64,000 nt of DNA from an uncultured Methylophaga sp. (GCA_937877715.1 CALEHW010000013.1:1-64000); one strand, 5' to 3'. Positions 34,011 to 45,621 are shown, counted from the first letter of the stretch. Notes: generated by a model from the sequence alone, not told the origin. Program-made: numbers and translations.

Positions 34011-35348
34011 TTAGCGGTTGCGTGGGCGACGGCGCTGCCCGTCTCGGTGGCCAGCATGAGACTGGCCATGCCGCCCGTTGTTGGATGAGCGATTGCCCGG
34101 TTTGCCGCCACCACGGTTACGGGATGGGCGTTTGACGGGTGGTTCCAGCTTAGCAAGCATGTTGCCGGCAATAGAGCCCACAGGAATCTTGTGATCGATG
34201 TAATCCTCGATCTCTGGCAGTGAGAAGGAGTATTTCTCACAGGCGAAACTGATGGCATCCCCACTAGCACCGGCACGGGCTGTTCTACCGATACGGTGTA
34301 CATAATCCTCACGATCCTGAGGCAGGTCGTAGTTGAAGATGTGGCTCACCTCAGGAATATGGAGCCCGCGAGCTGCAACATCGGTGGCGACCAGCACCGG
34401 AATCTCACCCTTTTGAAACTTCTCCAGTAGCTGTTGCCGTTTTTTCTGTGGTACATCACCAGAGAGTACGGCTGCCGGGAAGTTGTTGCCCTCAAGAAAA
34501 CTCCAGACCTTGTCGGCCTCGAACTTGGTGTTGACGAAGACAATGCTGCGGTGTGGTGCCATATCTTTCATCAGCCCAATGAGCAGAGGGATTTTTTCAT
34601 TATTGGCGGGGTAGTAGACCACCTCATTAACGTTGCTTGCAGTTACCTGTTCCGGCTCAATTTTGATCTGTTCAGGACTGTTCATGTGGTCGTAGGCCAG
34701 CTCCATAACCCTGAATGAGAGAGTGGCGGAGAAGAGCATGCTCTGTCGCTTTTCCGGCTTGGGGGCACGGTTCAGCAGGAAGCGGATATCCTTGATGAAG
34801 CCGAGGTCAAACATGCGGTCAGCCTCATCCATAACCACCACCTCAGCCGCCTTGAGGTCAAACACGTGGCGCTTGAAGTAGTCGATGATGCGACCGGGGG
34901 TACCAATCAGGATATCAACCCCATCCTCGATCACCTTGCGTTGTTGCTCATAGCCGGTACCGCCATAGGCGAGCCCAAGCTTCAACTCGGTAAATTTGCC
35001 CAGCTGTTCGGCATCATTGTGGATCTGGATTGCCAGCTCGCGGGTGGGGGCCAGAATAAGCGCCCTAGGCTGGTTTACGTTTTTCCAGTGTGGAGGGTGT
35101 TTTCTGATCAGGCGATCCATAATCGCCAGCAGAAATGCGGCAGTTTTTCCGGTTCCGGTCTGCGCCTGTCCAGCCACATCCTTGCCCTCAAGGGCTAGTG
35201 GAAGCGTCTGTGCCTGAATTGGAGTACAGTATTCAAAATCGATCTCCTCAACACCCTTGACAAGTTCAGGGGAGAGTTTCAGAGAAGAGAAAGTAGTCTC
35301 CGAAAGGTGTGATTTCTTGTCGGTGCTCTGTTTGCTCGGTAAGTTCAT
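34011..35348 (-). CDS. rhlB: DEAD-box ATP-dependent RNA helicase RhlB
   Basis: RhlB unwinds RNA for the degradosome. The protein has AQTGTGKT, APTRELA, DEAD (VVMDEADRMFDLG), SAT and HRIGRTARAG in order, and a basic Gly/Arg/Asn-rich C-terminal tail (after about residue 395) for RNA or RNase E contact. ATG 35348 (MNLPSKQSTD) is preferred over the upstream in-frame ATG at 35387, giving 445 residues. Divergent from trxA-rho, the standard gammaproteobacterial context, which identifies it as RhlB rather than another DEAD-box paralogue. Confidence 0.95.
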   Translation of the reverse strand: MNLPSKQSTDKKSHLSETTFSSLKLSPELVKGVEEIDFEYCTPIQAQTLPLALEGKDVAGQAQTGTGKTAAFLLAIMDRLIRKHPPHWKNVNQPRALILAPTRELAIQIHNDAEQLGKFTELKLGLAYGGTGYEQQRKVIEDGVDILIGTPGRIIDYFKRHVFDLKAAEVVVMDEADRMFDLGFIKDIRFLLNRAPKPEKRQSMLFSATLSFRVMELAYDHMNSPEQIKIEPEQVTASNVNEVVYYPANNEKIPLLIGLMKDMAPHRSIVFVNTKFEADKVWSFLEGNNFPAAVLSGDVPQKKRQQLLEKFQKGEIPVLVATDVAARGLHIPEVSHIFNYDLPQDREDYVHRIGRTARAGASGDAISFACEKYSFSLPEIEDYIDHKIPVGSIAGNMLAKLEPPVKRPSRNRGGGKPGNRSSNNGRHGQSHAGHRDGQRRRPRNR

Positions 35349-35504
35349 GGGAGCGGAGAATAGCAGAGAACCTATAATTATGTGCAAATAAAGACTTGCA
35401 TTGTCTGGGCGATTAGGCTGAAATAAGGGTAACAGTCTTGAAATATAGCCGCCACATGTTGTGGTATCAGGCGTAGAAGATCCCCCCTAAGGAGCGAGTA
35501 AACA

Positions 35505-35831
35505 ATGAGTGACGATATCGTCTATATTACCGACAGCAGCTTTGATGATGAGGTGTTGGCTGCGGATCTGCCGGTGCTGGTCGATTTCTGGGCAGAGTGG
35601 TGTGGCCCATGCAAGATGATTGCCCCAGTTCTTGAAGAGGTTGCCGCTGAGTATGCAGGGCGGGTGAAGGTTACCAAGCTCAATATTGATGATAACCCCA
35701 ATACTCCCCCCAAGTTTGGTATCCGTGGAATTCCGACGTTGATGCTCTACAAGGATGGCGCGGTTGAAGCTACCAAGGTTGGTGCAGTCAATAAGTCCCA
35801 GCTCTCGGCTTTTCTGGAGGAGAGCCTCTAA
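35505..35831 (+). CDS. trxA: Thioredoxin 1
   Basis: The 108-residue protein is a canonical thioredoxin with [20 protein letters not shown] and the cis-Pro [13 protein letters not shown]. It supplies reducing power to ribonucleotide reductase, PAPS reductase and others. AAGGAG precedes the ATG. It is followed by its own terminator and then rho, as in E. coli. Confidence 0.98.
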   Translation: MSDDIVYITDSSFDDEVLAADLPVLVDFWAEWCGPCKMIAPVLEEVAAEYAGRVKVTKLNIDDNPNTPPKFGIRGIPTLMLYKDGAVEATKVGAVNKSQLSAFLEESL

Positions 35832-35852
35832 ACCATTTTCTACTGCGCCTCA

Positions 35853-35884
35853 GGCCAAGCAGGGGCGCATTTTTTCAATTCACG
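35853..35884 (+). terminator. Terminator after trxA
   Basis: Stem TGCGCC/GGCGCA encloses a 14-base loop and is followed by six T residues, 20 bases after the trxA stop. Confidence 0.75.
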
Positions 35885-35993
35885 TAACCCGGCTACCCCG
35901 CTTCGCTTCTGAAGCTCCCTAGGGTAGTTAGCAAATTTAGCCACTTTTCAAACTATCCACTACCCCCCCTTATATAGAGACCCCCAAACCATA

Positions 35994-37250
35994 ATGAATC
36001 TAGCAGAACTCAAGCTGAAGAGCGTTCCTGAACTTCACGAAATTGCGCAGGTAAGTGAGATTAATGTCCAAAACCGTCAGAGAAAACAGGATCTGATATT
36101 TACCATCCTCAAGGGGCTGGCGAAGCGTGGGGAGAGCATTGAGGCTGGAGGTGTCCTGGAGGTTCTGCAGGATGGTTTTGGTTTCCTGAGGTCGAGTGAT
36201 GGCTCTTATCTGGCGGGTCCGGATGATGTCTATGTCTCGCCAAACCAGATTCGACGATTTGGGATGAGAACCGGGGATACGGTTACTGGCACAGTGCGCG
36301 CACCCAAGAAGGGGGAGCGCTATTTTGCCCTACAGAAAGTTGACAACATCAATGGCGAGCCCCCGGAGAAGGGGAGGAACAAGATACTGTTCGAGAATCT
36401 CACTCCGTTGCACGCCAATGATCGCCTTACCATGGAGCGTGGCAATGGTAGTACAGAGGATCTCACAGCCAGACTGATAGATCTCGCCTCGCCAATTGGT
36501 AAGGGCCAGCGTGGTCTGATTGTCTCCCCACCAAAGGCGGGAAAGACAGTTATCATCCAGAATATAGCCAAGGCCATTGAGTACAACCACCCCGAGGTGG
36601 AGCTGATGGTGCTGCTGATTGATGAGCGTCCGGAAGAGGTGACCGAGATGCAGCGCTCAGTAAAAGGGGAGGTGGTCTCCAGTACCTTTGATGAGCCGGC
36701 AACACGTCACGTACAGGTGGCGGAGATGGTGATCGAGAAGGCAAAACGGTTGGTGGAGCACAAAAAGGATGTGGTTATTCTGCTTGATTCCATCACCCGT
36801 CTGGCACGTGCCTACAATACCGTGGCTCCCTCCTCAGGCAAGGTGCTGACTGGTGGCGTGGATGCCAATGCGCTGCACCGTCCGAAACGTTTCTTTGGCG
36901 CGGCCCGTAATATTGAGGAGGGTGGCAGCCTTACCATTATCGCAACAGCGTTGGTGGAGACTGGTTCAAGAATGGATGATGTGATCTATGAGGAGTTCAA
37001 AGGGACCGGTAATATGGAGCTTCACCTTGATCGCCGCATTGCTGAGAAGAGGGTGTTCCCGGCGATTAACATCAACCGTTCCGGCACACGTAGAGAGGAG
37101 CTGCTGACTAATCCAGAGGAGCTGCAGAAGATCTGGCTGTTGCGCAAGGTACTGCACCCAATGGATGAGCTGGCAGCGATGGAGTTTGTGCTGGAGCGTC
37201 TGCGTGCGACCAAGAGTAATGCAGACTTCTTTGATGCAATGAAACGATAG
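35994..37250 (+). CDS. rho: Transcription termination factor Rho
   Basis: Rho is the hexameric RNA-dependent ATPase that terminates transcription. The 418-residue protein has the N-terminal RNA-binding domain ([18 protein letters not shown]), Walker A PPKAGKT, the [13 protein letters not shown] motif and [16 protein letters not shown]. coli Rho has 419 residues. The 160-bp leader after the trxA terminator could hold the autoregulatory region, as known in E. coli (inference). Confidence 0.99.
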   Translation: MNLAELKLKSVPELHEIAQVSEINVQNRQRKQDLIFTILKGLAKRGESIEAGGVLEVLQDGFGFLRSSDGSYLAGPDDVYVSPNQIRRFGMRTGDTVTGTVRAPKKGERYFALQKVDNINGEPPEKGRNKILFENLTPLHANDRLTMERGNGSTEDLTARLIDLASPIGKGQRGLIVSPPKAGKTVIIQNIAKAIEYNHPEVELMVLLIDERPEEVTEMQRSVKGEVVSSTFDEPATRHVQVAEMVIEKAKRLVEHKKDVVILLDSITRLARAYNTVAPSSGKVLTGGVDANALHRPKRFFGAARNIEEGGSLTIIATALVETGSRMDDVIYEEFKGTGNMELHLDRRIAEKRVFPAININRSGTRREELLTNPEELQKIWLLRKVLHPMDELAAMEFVLERLRATKSNADFFDAMKR

Positions 37251-37253
37251 CTA

Positions 37254-37281
37254 TTGTCATCAATCAGGTTTTAGGTATAAT
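37254..37281 (+). promoter_or_regulatory. Sigma-70-type promoter of rpmE
   Basis: TTGTCA at 37254-37259 and TATAAT at 37276-37281 are separated by 16 bp. They lie directly after rho and about 60 bp before the rpmE start. Confidence 0.7.
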
Positions 37282-37343
37282 TCGCGTCCCGGATTTGGTC
37301 CTTGAGGCCAATAGAATGAATTTGAATAGTTGAGATAAATGCG

Positions 37344-37550
37344 ATGAAGAGCGGAATTCACCCAGAGTACACAGACTTGGACGTAACTTGTAGTTGCGGG
37401 CACGAGTTTACAACCAAATCCACCATGTCGGACGATAGCATGCACATTGATGTATGCTCTAAATGCCACCCATTCTTCACTGGAAAACAGAAGATTGTGG
37501 ATACTGCGGGACGCGTTGACAAATTCAACCAGAAATACGGCAGCATGTAA
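37344..37550 (+). CDS. rpmE: 50S ribosomal protein L31
   Basis: The 68-residue protein matches zinc-containing L31: [20 protein letters not shown], then [20 protein letters not shown]. The cysteines C16, C18, C37 and C40 form the zinc site, so this is the C+ type repressed when zinc is scarce in many bacteria. It has its own promoter and a terminator. Confidence 0.97.
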   Translation: MKSGIHPEYTDLDVTCSCGHEFTTKSTMSDDSMHIDVCSKCHPFFTGKQKIVDTAGRVDKFNQKYGSM

Positions 37551-37610
37551 TTCAGTTGGCCTCTGCCTCTGGGCGAGGGCCACACAGTTACTGTATCAGA
37601 CAGCATAGAG

Positions 37611-37641
37611 AAGGGCACATCCTAGGATGTGCCCTTTTTTA
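37611..37641 (+). terminator. Terminator after rpmE
   Basis: A perfect stem AAGGGCACATCC/GGATGTGCCCTT is followed by a T run. Confidence 0.9.
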
Positions 37642-37735
37642 TTGTGACAATTTCGAGCGGCAGCGGTGCGCAACAGCAGTAGAAGTAGAGTAGAATCGTT
37701 GGTTGATTTACGGAAGAGAAAAATAGGGATAATCC

Positions 37736-38800
37736 ATGTCAGAGTTGAAAAATGATCGTTTCTTGCGTGCACTGATGCATGAGCCTGTAGATGTCACTCC
37801 AGTCTGGATGATGCGTCAGGCGGGGCGTTATCTGCCTGAGTACAAGGCGACCCGAGCCCAGGCTGGCAGTTTCATGGATCTCTGCAAGAACCCGGAGCTG
37901 GCCTGCGAGGTAACTATTCAGCCGCTGGAGCGCTTTCCTCTGGATGCCGCTATTCTCTTCTCGGACATTCTTACCGTGCCCGATGCAATGGGTCTGGGGC
38001 TCTACTTTGCAGAGGGCGAGGGGCCGAACTTTGAACGCCCGGTCCGTACTGCTGACGATATAGAGAAACTATTTGTTCCCGATCCCGAGGGTGAGCTGAA
38101 ATATGTGATGGATGCTGTACGCACCATTCGCCGGGAACTTGATGGACGGGTACCGCTAATCGGATTTGCCGGTAGTCCCTGGACCCTGGCCACATATATG
38201 GTGGAGGGCAAATCGAGCAAGGAGTACGCAATTACCAAGGCGATGATGTACTCCGATCCGGCGATGCTCCACAAGATTCTGGATGTTACGGCAAGGTCAG
38301 TTACCGCCTATCTCAACGCACAGATTGCCGCCGGTGCCCAGGCAGTGATGGTATTTGATAGCTGGGGCGGCGCTCTTTCTCATGATGCCTACCGGGAGTT
38401 CTCTCTGCACTATATGCAGCAGATTGTGGATGGCTTGACCAGAGAGAATGAGGGCCGCAAGGTGCCGGTGATCCTCTTCACCAAGGGTGGCGGACTCTGG
38501 CTAGAGTCGATGGCAGAGACCGGCTGTGACGGACTTGGACTCGACTGGACGATCGATATTGGCCAGGCACGCGGACGTGTTGGAGAGCAGGTTGCACTGC
38601 AGGGCAATATGGATCCGTCTGTACTCTACGGCACCCCTGAACGTATCCGTGAGGAGGTGGCAACCATTCTGAGTCGTTACGGCAGCGGCTCAGGCCATGT
38701 ATTCAATCTTGGCCACGGCATTCATCAACATGTTGATCCGGAGAATGCCGGAGTATTTGTAGAGGCGGTTCATGAGTTGAGCGCCCAGTATCATCAGTAG
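37736..38800 (+). CDS. hemE: Uroporphyrinogen decarboxylase
   Basis: HemE converts uroporphyrinogen III to coproporphyrinogen III in heme synthesis. The 354-residue protein has the family start ([20 protein letters not shown]), [45 protein letters not shown] and [15 protein letters not shown]. Length and motifs are canonical. Terminated by the bidirectional hairpin at 38825-38852. Confidence 0.98.
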   Translation: MSELKNDRFLRALMHEPVDVTPVWMMRQAGRYLPEYKATRAQAGSFMDLCKNPELACEVTIQPLERFPLDAAILFSDILTVPDAMGLGLYFAEGEGPNFERPVRTADDIEKLFVPDPEGELKYVMDAVRTIRRELDGRVPLIGFAGSPWTLATYMVEGKSSKEYAITKAMMYSDPAMLHKILDVTARSVTAYLNAQIAAGAQAVMVFDSWGGALSHDAYREFSLHYMQQIVDGLTRENEGRKVPVILFTKGGGLWLESMAETGCDGLGLDWTIDIGQARGRVGEQVALQGNMDPSVLYGTPERIREEVATILSRYGSGSGHVFNLGHGIHQHVDPENAGVFVEAVHELSAQYHQ

Positions 38801-38824
38801 GTCGGTGTAACTGTATCAGGCACA

Positions 38825-38852
38825 AAAAAGCCGCTCACTGAGCGGCTTTTTT
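38825..38852. terminator. Bidirectional terminator between hemE and adk
   Basis: Stem GCCGCTC/GAGCGGC with a 3-base loop has an A run before and a T run after, so it serves both convergent genes. Confidence 0.9.
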
Positions 38853-38871
38853 GTTTTGGCATGATGGAAGA

Positions 38872-39636
<765 letters not shown>

Positions 39637-39699
39637 TTATCAGATTAACAAGGGGTTCATTACCAGTTGAGGTTTTCAATGGGCAGATAAGGAATTCAT

Positions 39700-40608
39700 T
39701 CAGCTACCAGGCAAGATGGTATCAACTATCCGTTCCGCCTGGCGCCCGTAATCACCCCCAAACAGGTTGAAGTGGTTGAGGATATGGTAGAGGTTGTAGA
39801 GATTTTTTCTCCAGTTATATCCATCTTCCAGCAGCCAGATCTCACTGTAGGCACTGTAGAAGCGGCTGGAGAATCCACCAAAGAGCTCGGTCATCGCCAG
39901 ATCAGCCTCCCTATCTCCGTAGTAGAGTGCCGGGTCGTAGATGACAGGTTCTCCGGATTTTGCAGTTGACCAGTTCCCACTCCAGAGGTCTCCATGGAGC
40001 AGGGATGGTATCGGACTACCAGTTTCGAGCAGGGGTTCAATCTCCGTAAGTAGCTGCTCCCCCTTCTGTAACAGGGTGCTGGAGGCGCCTCGTTCGGCAG
40101 CCCAGCGGAGTTGTGGTCCAATGCGGTGCTCCCGCCAGAATATCCCCCATGATTGCTCCTGCTGGTTTATCTGTCGTGTTGAGCCAATTGTATTGTTGCG
40201 ATACCAGCCAAAAGTGGCTGGTGCGGTGCTTCCCACTGGTTTGGTGATCTGGTGCATCCTGGCCAGCCCATGGCCCAGCGCCTCCTCCGATCTGGGTGTG
40301 CCGGCTCCCATATCGATGAACTCCATGACCAGAAATGCGTGGTTGCCAACAACACCAGCCAGGATTGGCTCCGGAGTTTGCAGGGTGTTGGATTCTCTTA
40401 TCTCCTCCAGGGCGGCATGCTCTGCCAGAAACATATCCAGCCGTGATGCCTTGTTGATTTTTACAAAGAACCGTCCCCGCTCCGTGGTTTTGAGGAGAAA
40501 GACCTGATTGATATCCCCTCCAGATAGTGGCCGGTGGGCACGGTACTCCATTTTAGTTTGGAGATATTGTGTAAGTTGATTGGCAATTTTCTTCAGTAAC
40601 TCATTCAT
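39700..40608 (-). CDS. Fructosamine kinase family protein
   Basis: The 302-residue protein belongs to the fructosamine/ketosamine-3-kinase family, which repairs glycated amines by phosphorylating the sugar. It shows the aminoglycoside-kinase-like catalytic loop LLHGDLWSGNW and the metal motif VIYDPALYYGDREADLAMTE, followed by a conserved YNLYHILNHFNLFGG block. It stands alone on the minus strand upstream of adk. Confidence 0.94.
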   Translation of the reverse strand: MNELLKKIANQLTQYLQTKMEYRAHRPLSGGDINQVFLLKTTERGRFFVKINKASRLDMFLAEHAALEEIRESNTLQTPEPILAGVVGNHAFLVMEFIDMGAGTPRSEEALGHGLARMHQITKPVGSTAPATFGWYRNNTIGSTRQINQQEQSWGIFWREHRIGPQLRWAAERGASSTLLQKGEQLLTEIEPLLETGSPIPSLLHGDLWSGNWSTAKSGEPVIYDPALYYGDREADLAMTELFGGFSSRFYSAYSEIWLLEDGYNWRKNLYNLYHILNHFNLFGGDYGRQAERIVDTILPGS

Positions 40609-40828
40609 TGCTGGAAAAACAATTCACACTGTGCATAACGGAAGATGACAAGAAAAAACTAATGGATCCATTGTTTTCATGTTTATTAGTAAAGCAACAT
40701 AGACTTTAATACGTTGTTTTGCATCGTTATTTTTTTATTTAATTAGTTTTGGGAGTAATTTTGGGTTTTTACATTCGGTGGCGCGTTGGTGGCGTGCCAG
40801 CTCTATTCACAGAGTTATCCACAGGAGG

Positions 40829-41764
40829 TCAGATGGGAAGCTGATTCTCTCTGTGCCAGCCGAGGATTCGTCGGAACACCTCTGGATCCTTGATGTGAGT
40901 CATCTCACCGGGACGTGGAAAATGCATGTCCAGCAGTCGGGAGAGCCAGAAGCGTAGAGCGGCTGCACGCAACATTGCAGGCCACTGTTCACGCTCCTCT
41001 GGGTTCAGAGGGCGCTGTTTTCGGTAGTGGTTGAGAAAAGAGTTGTAGCGCCCCATATCGATTCTACCATCTGCCTCTGTGCACCAGTCATTTATGGTGA
41101 TGGCAATGTCATAGAGTAGGGCATCGTTGCAGGCGTAGTAAAAATCGATAATTCCGGTTAGGTGTTCATCAATAAAGAGTGCGTTATCCCTGAACAGGTC
41201 GGCATGGATCACCCCTTGTGGAAGATCGCTGCGTCTGGAGCCAGATTGAAACTGTAGCTCCTCTTCGAGAAATAGCTGCTCCTCTGGGCTCAGTTTTTCA
41301 GCAAGGCTCTCTATACTTTCACGGCACCAGCCAATGCTGCGAGGATTTTCTCGATATCCAGCAAAATTGTGAGCCATGGTATGCATGCGCCCCAGTGCCT
41401 GCCCCAGCTCTGCACAGTGCATGGTATTGGGGTGGTCAATTCCGCAGCCCCGCAGTCGCTGCACCAGTGCAGACGGTTTGCCGTGGAGTTGTTGTAGGGT
41501 CTCACCATTGTTGTCTGCAATGGGATGTGCGCTTGGGACCTCATGCTCCGCAAGAAAGGCCATGATGCCGAGAAAATATGGGAGCTCATCCCGCACCAGA
41601 TGTTCAAATATGGTTAGGACAAAATCACCTTTACTGGTGGTTACGAAATAGTTAGTGTTTTCAATCCCCGCCTGAATTCCCTCATATGAGATCAGCTCTC
41701 CGACGCTGTACTGCTCCAGAAAGGCGACAAGCTCATCTCTTGAGATGGTGGTGTAGACAGACAT
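40829..41764 (-). CDS. thrB: Homoserine kinase (ThrB, APH-fold type)
   Basis: This is the proteobacterial aminoglycoside-phosphotransferase-fold homoserine kinase, which makes O-phosphohomoserine for threonine synthesis. The 311-residue protein starts MSVYTTISRDELVAFLEQYS and has GIQAGIENTNYFVTTSKGDF, VIHADLFRDNALFIDEHLTG and IDFYYACNDALLYDIAITIN. It lies downstream of the DUF2782 gene and divergent from polA, as in Pseudomonas. Confidence 0.96.
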   Translation of the reverse strand: MSVYTTISRDELVAFLEQYSVGELISYEGIQAGIENTNYFVTTSKGDFVLTIFEHLVRDELPYFLGIMAFLAEHEVPSAHPIADNNGETLQQLHGKPSALVQRLRGCGIDHPNTMHCAELGQALGRMHTMAHNFAGYRENPRSIGWCRESIESLAEKLSPEEQLFLEEELQFQSGSRRSDLPQGVIHADLFRDNALFIDEHLTGIIDFYYACNDALLYDIAITINDWCTEADGRIDMGRYNSFLNHYRKQRPLNPEEREQWPAMLRAAALRFWLSRLLDMHFPRPGEMTHIKDPEVFRRILGWHRENQLPI

Positions 41765-41784
41765 CGGTAGTAATCAGATCAACT

Positions 41785-42174
41785 CTACCAGCGGAACAGT
41801 ACCCACTGGGGAATCCGGAAGTTGGGGTTTAGATCGTCATGCCGGGACTCCAGATAGCCATCCCCATCCATATCGCTCAGATAGTATGGGGGCGCGCCCT
41901 TGGGAGTGATCTTGACCAGATAGAGACGGCCATTGACCCGAAACTCCTCGGCAATATAGTGTGGTTTCTTGACAATTCTTACCTCCGGTTCAGGCAGATT
42001 CCCGATCTCATCCTGTAGCGATGGAGACGACTGCGGCAGCGGAGGTGGGGTGATTGGAGTGAGCGCAGGGGGTAGGGGAGCAGGAACAGGTTGTGCAAGA
42101 CTAATCTGGAGAGAGAGCAGTAGAGACAGACCGGTAAGTAGTCGAACCATGGTTATTCCTCGATTGTTGGGCAA
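41785..42174 (-). CDS. DUF2782 domain-containing periplasmic protein
   Basis: The 129-residue protein has a signal peptide (MVRLLTGLSLLLSLQISLAQ region; a start at the internal ATG 42150 is likely), a Pro-rich linker and a small domain with VRIVKKPHYIAEEFRVNGRL and YYLSDMDGDGYLESRHDDL. The family is found next to polA and thrB in many gammaproteobacteria; its function is unknown. Confidence 0.9.
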   Translation of the reverse strand: MPNNRGITMVRLLTGLSLLLSLQISLAQPVPAPLPPALTPITPPPLPQSSPSLQDEIGNLPEPEVRIVKKPHYIAEEFRVNGRLYLVKITPKGAPPYYLSDMDGDGYLESRHDDLNPNFRIPQWVLFRW

Positions 42175-42236
42175 ACAGAGTATTTACTCGGTATCATGAT
42201 ACGACAAATTAGTTCAGAGTTCCCGTTTTCATAGTC

Positions 42237-44963
42237 ATGGATAACCCTCCTAAATCAGCTCTACCAGATGCACCGACAGGCCGTTCACTCATCTTGGTGG
42301 ATGGATCATCGTACCTCTACAGGGCTTTTCATGCACTGCCGCCACTGACCAACTCAAAGGGTCAGCCAACAGGAGCAGTTTATGGTGTAGTAAACATGTT
42401 GAAGAGCCTGCTTGAGGAGTATAGACCTCAACATGTTGTAGTGGTTTTTGATGCCAAGGGGAAGACATTCCGTAATGACCTCTATCCAGCCTACAAGGCC
42501 AACCGACCACCAATGCCGGATGATTTGCGGAGCCAGATCGCCCCGCTTCACGCAATCATTCGGGCGCTGGGAATTCCACTGATAGTTCATGATGGGGTAG
42601 AGGCTGATGATGTCATCGGAACCCTGACCAGAGAGGCAGAGTCCAGAAATATCCCCGTGCTGATCTCGACTGGTGACAAGGATATGGCGCAACTGGTTAC
42701 CCATGAAGTGACCTTGATTAACACAATGAACGGAGTGGTCATGGGGCCAGATGGGGTGGCGGAGAAATTTGGGGTACGACCAGATCAGATTATTGACTAT
42801 CTCACCCTGGTGGGAGACACCTCAGATAATGTTCCAGGCGTCCCCAAGGTGGGTCCGAAGACCGCAGCCAAATGGCTGAATAAGTTTGGCTCGCTGGATG
42901 AGATCATCTCCCATGCAGGTGAGGTTGGAGGCAAGGTGGGGGGCAGTCTGCGAGCAACCCTGGATCAGCTCCCTCTGTCACGAGAGCTGGTGACTATCCG
43001 TTGCGATCTGGATCTGGGAGTTGGGCCATGGGATCTGCAGCCCAAGGAGCCGGACCATGATGCACTGTTGAAGCTTTATGGAGAGATGGAGTTCAAGCGT
43101 TGGCTTTCGGCCCTGACTGGTAGTGATGATGAGGAGGGTGAGCAGCAGAGAGAGAGTCTGAGAGTTGAGACGATTCTCACCAAGCAGCAGCTGGAGCAGT
43201 GGTTGCAGCGGTTGGAGCAGGCAGAGCTGTTTGCAATCGATACCGAGACTACCAGCATACGCTCCATGGAGGCAGATCTGGTAGGGATCTCCTTTGCTGT
43301 AGAGCCGGGCAGCGCGGCCTATCTGCCGCTGGCACATCGCGATCTTGAGGCGCCGCCTCAGCTTGATCGAGGGTGGGCACTGGAGCAGTTGCGACCCCTG
43401 CTGGAGGACGCTGCACAGCATAAGGTTGGGCAGAATTTGAAATATGATGCTACGGTTTTTGCCAACCACGGGATTCAACTGGGGGGGGTTGCATTTGATA
43501 CCATGCTGGAGTCCTATGTGGTTGATAGCAGTGCGACGCGACACGATATGGATTCACTGGCACTGAAGTATCTTAATCACAAGACCATCTCCTATGAGGA
43601 GGTGGCGGGAAAAGGGAAGAAGCAGCTCCGTTTTGATGATGTACCCATTGCAGAGGCCGCCCCCTATGCGGCTGAGGATGCAGAGGTCACCCTACGGCTA
43701 CACCAGACGCTGTGGCCTAAACTGGAGCAGGAGCCACAGCATGAGAGGCTTTTCCGGGAGATTGAGATGCCGTTGCTTGAGGTGCTCTCCCGGGTTGAGC
43801 GCAACGGGGTTGCTATCGATACGGGGATGCTGCAGCGACAGAGCCTAGAGCTTGCAGAGAAGATAGATGGCATCGAGCGGCAGGCCTTCGAGGAGGCTGG
43901 GGATCCCTTCAACCTCTCCTCACCGAAACAGATTCAGGCTATCCTCTATGAGCAGAAGGGGTTGCCGATACTGAAAAAGACCCCCAAAGGGCAGCCATCA
44001 ACAGCTGAGTCGGTACTGCAAGAGTTGGCCCAAGACTACCGCCTGCCGCAGCTGATTTTGCAGTATCGCGGCATGAGCAAGCTGAAATCGACATATACAG
44101 ACAGACTCCCGGAGCAGGTGAATGCCAGTACCGGTCGTGTCCACACCTCATACCATCAGGCAGTTGCAGTTACCGGGAGGCTCTCCTCGTCAGATCCGAA
44201 CCTGCAGAATATTCCGATCAGAACCGAGGAGGGGCGGCGGATTCGTCAGGCCTTTGTGGCCGGGGATGGTCAGCTGCTGGTGGCTGCCGACTACTCTCAG
44301 ATCGAGCTGCGGATCATGGCCCACCTGTCACAGGACCGAGGGCTGCTGGAGGCGTTTCGTGAGGGGAGGGATGTCCACCAGGCAACTGCAGCGGAGGTCT
44401 TTGCTGTGGATCCGGAACAGGTGACTACGGAGCAGCGGCGCAGCGCCAAGGCGATAAATTTCGGCCTGATCTATGGCATGTCGGCATTCGGTCTGGCTAA
44501 ACAGCTGGGGATTAGTCGGGGTGCGGCGCAGAGTTATGTCGATCTCTACTTTGAACGTTACCCCGGGGTAAAACAGTATATGGAGCAGACTCGACAGCAG
44601 GCGAGAGACCAGGGGTATGTGGAGACCCTATTTGGGCGCAGGCTCTATCTGCCCGAGATTAATTCAAAAAACGGGCAGCGTCGACAGTATGCGGAGCGGA
44701 CCGCAATCAATGCACCGACGCAGGGGACAGCTGCAGATATCATCAAACGGGCGATGATTACTGTGGATCATGTCCTGATGGAGAGTGGCTCCTCTGCGAG
44801 GATGATCATGCAGGTTCACGATGAGCTGGTGTTTGAGGTTGTGGAGAGCGAGATGGAGAAGTTGGTTGCGCTGGTGCGCAGAGAGATGGAGTCGGCAGCA
44901 GAGCTTGATGTGCCGCTGGTTGTCGATGTGGGGAGTGGCCTCAACTGGGATGATGCCCGCTAA
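42237..44963 (+). CDS. polA: DNA polymerase I
   Basis: The 908-residue enzyme has all three domains. The 5' nuclease lies at about 15-300 (LILVDGSSYLYRAFHALPPL, VEADDVIGTL). The 3'-5' exonuclease at about 320-500 keeps the catalytic DTE (FAIDTETTSIRS) and YAAEDAEVTLRL. The polymerase keeps AADYSQIELRIMAHLSQD, KAINFGLIYGMSAFGLA and MQVHDELVFE. Proofreading residues are present, so the enzyme should be fully active. Confidence 0.99.
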   Translation: MDNPPKSALPDAPTGRSLILVDGSSYLYRAFHALPPLTNSKGQPTGAVYGVVNMLKSLLEEYRPQHVVVVFDAKGKTFRNDLYPAYKANRPPMPDDLRSQIAPLHAIIRALGIPLIVHDGVEADDVIGTLTREAESRNIPVLISTGDKDMAQLVTHEVTLINTMNGVVMGPDGVAEKFGVRPDQIIDYLTLVGDTSDNVPGVPKVGPKTAAKWLNKFGSLDEIISHAGEVGGKVGGSLRATLDQLPLSRELVTIRCDLDLGVGPWDLQPKEPDHDALLKLYGEMEFKRWLSALTGSDDEEGEQQRESLRVETILTKQQLEQWLQRLEQAELFAIDTETTSIRSMEADLVGISFAVEPGSAAYLPLAHRDLEAPPQLDRGWALEQLRPLLEDAAQHKVGQNLKYDATVFANHGIQLGGVAFDTMLESYVVDSSATRHDMDSLALKYLNHKTISYEEVAGKGKKQLRFDDVPIAEAAPYAAEDAEVTLRLHQTLWPKLEQEPQHERLFREIEMPLLEVLSRVERNGVAIDTGMLQRQSLELAEKIDGIERQAFEEAGDPFNLSSPKQIQAILYEQKGLPILKKTPKGQPSTAESVLQELAQDYRLPQLILQYRGMSKLKSTYTDRLPEQVNASTGRVHTSYHQAVAVTGRLSSSDPNLQNIPIRTEEGRRIRQAFVAGDGQLLVAADYSQIELRIMAHLSQDRGLLEAFREGRDVHQATAAEVFAVDPEQVTTEQRRSAKAINFGLIYGMSAFGLAKQLGISRGAAQSYVDLYFERYPGVKQYMEQTRQQARDQGYVETLFGRRLYLPEINSKNGQRRQYAERTAINAPTQGTAADIIKRAMITVDHVLMESGSSARMIMQVHDELVFEVVESEMEKLVALVRREMESAAELDVPLVVDVGSGLNWDDAR

Positions 44964-45018
44964 TCGCTGCATCTTTGCAGCACAGATGGAGAGCATGGAG
45001 TAGACGATTAGTTGCTTT

Positions 45019-45621
45019 TTATTCCTGCCCGGCACTCTCAAGCCATCCTGTAATGGTGACCTTGGCCTCATCAACCCCGATACCCTTGGTTGCAGAGAAG
45101 ATTTGAACAGTCACCCCAGGGAACTCAGTGGCCATCTCTCTACGCACCTTGTGTAGAGCATTCATTGCCGCTCCCCTCTTCAGCTTATCCGCCTTGGTCA
45201 GCAAAATATGGAGCGGGAGGCCACCCAAACTGTTCCATTCAACCATCCTGCGATCGTTGTCAGTTAGCGGGTGTCGGATATCCATTAGAATGATAACCCC
45301 TCGCAGTACGCTTCGTTGCTGCAGATACTCCCCCAGATCACGCTCCCACTGCTGGCGCACCTTCAGCGGCACCTTGGCAAAACCGTAGCCTGGCAGATCC
45401 ACCAGATGACACCCATTGCCTAGTGCAAAGAAATTGATCAGTTGAGTGCGGCCAGGGGTCTTGCTAGTCCTGGCCAGCCCATTGATTCCGGTCAAGCGGT
45501 TCAGGGCGCTGGATTTTCCTGCATTGGAGCGTCCAGCAAATGCAACTTCAGCAATACTATCAGTGGGGCACTTGGAGAGATTTGGGGCACTGGTCAGAAA
45601 AACGGCCTGATTAAGATTCAT
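45019..45621 (-). CDS. engB: Ribosome biogenesis GTPase EngB/YihA
   Basis: EngB is an essential GTPase for 50S assembly. The 200-residue protein has G1 [18 protein letters not shown], the G2 threonine region [14 protein letters not shown]3 [13 protein letters not shown]4 LLTKADK and G5 IFSATKG. Location next to polA is conserved (convergent here). Confidence 0.97.
   Translation of the reverse strand: MNLNQAVFLTSAPNLSKCPTDSIAEVAFAGRSNAGKSSALNRLTGINGLARTSKTPGRTQLINFFALGNGCHLVDLPGYGFAKVPLKVRQQWERDLGEYLQQRSVLRGVIILMDIRHPLTDNDRRMVEWNSLGGLPLHILLTKADKLKRGAAMNALHKVRREMATEFPGVTVQIFSATKGIGVDEAKVTITGWLESAGQE

Noticed and set aside
42978-43544. Minus-strand frame inside polA
   Set aside because: Antisense shadow; polA is intact through this region.
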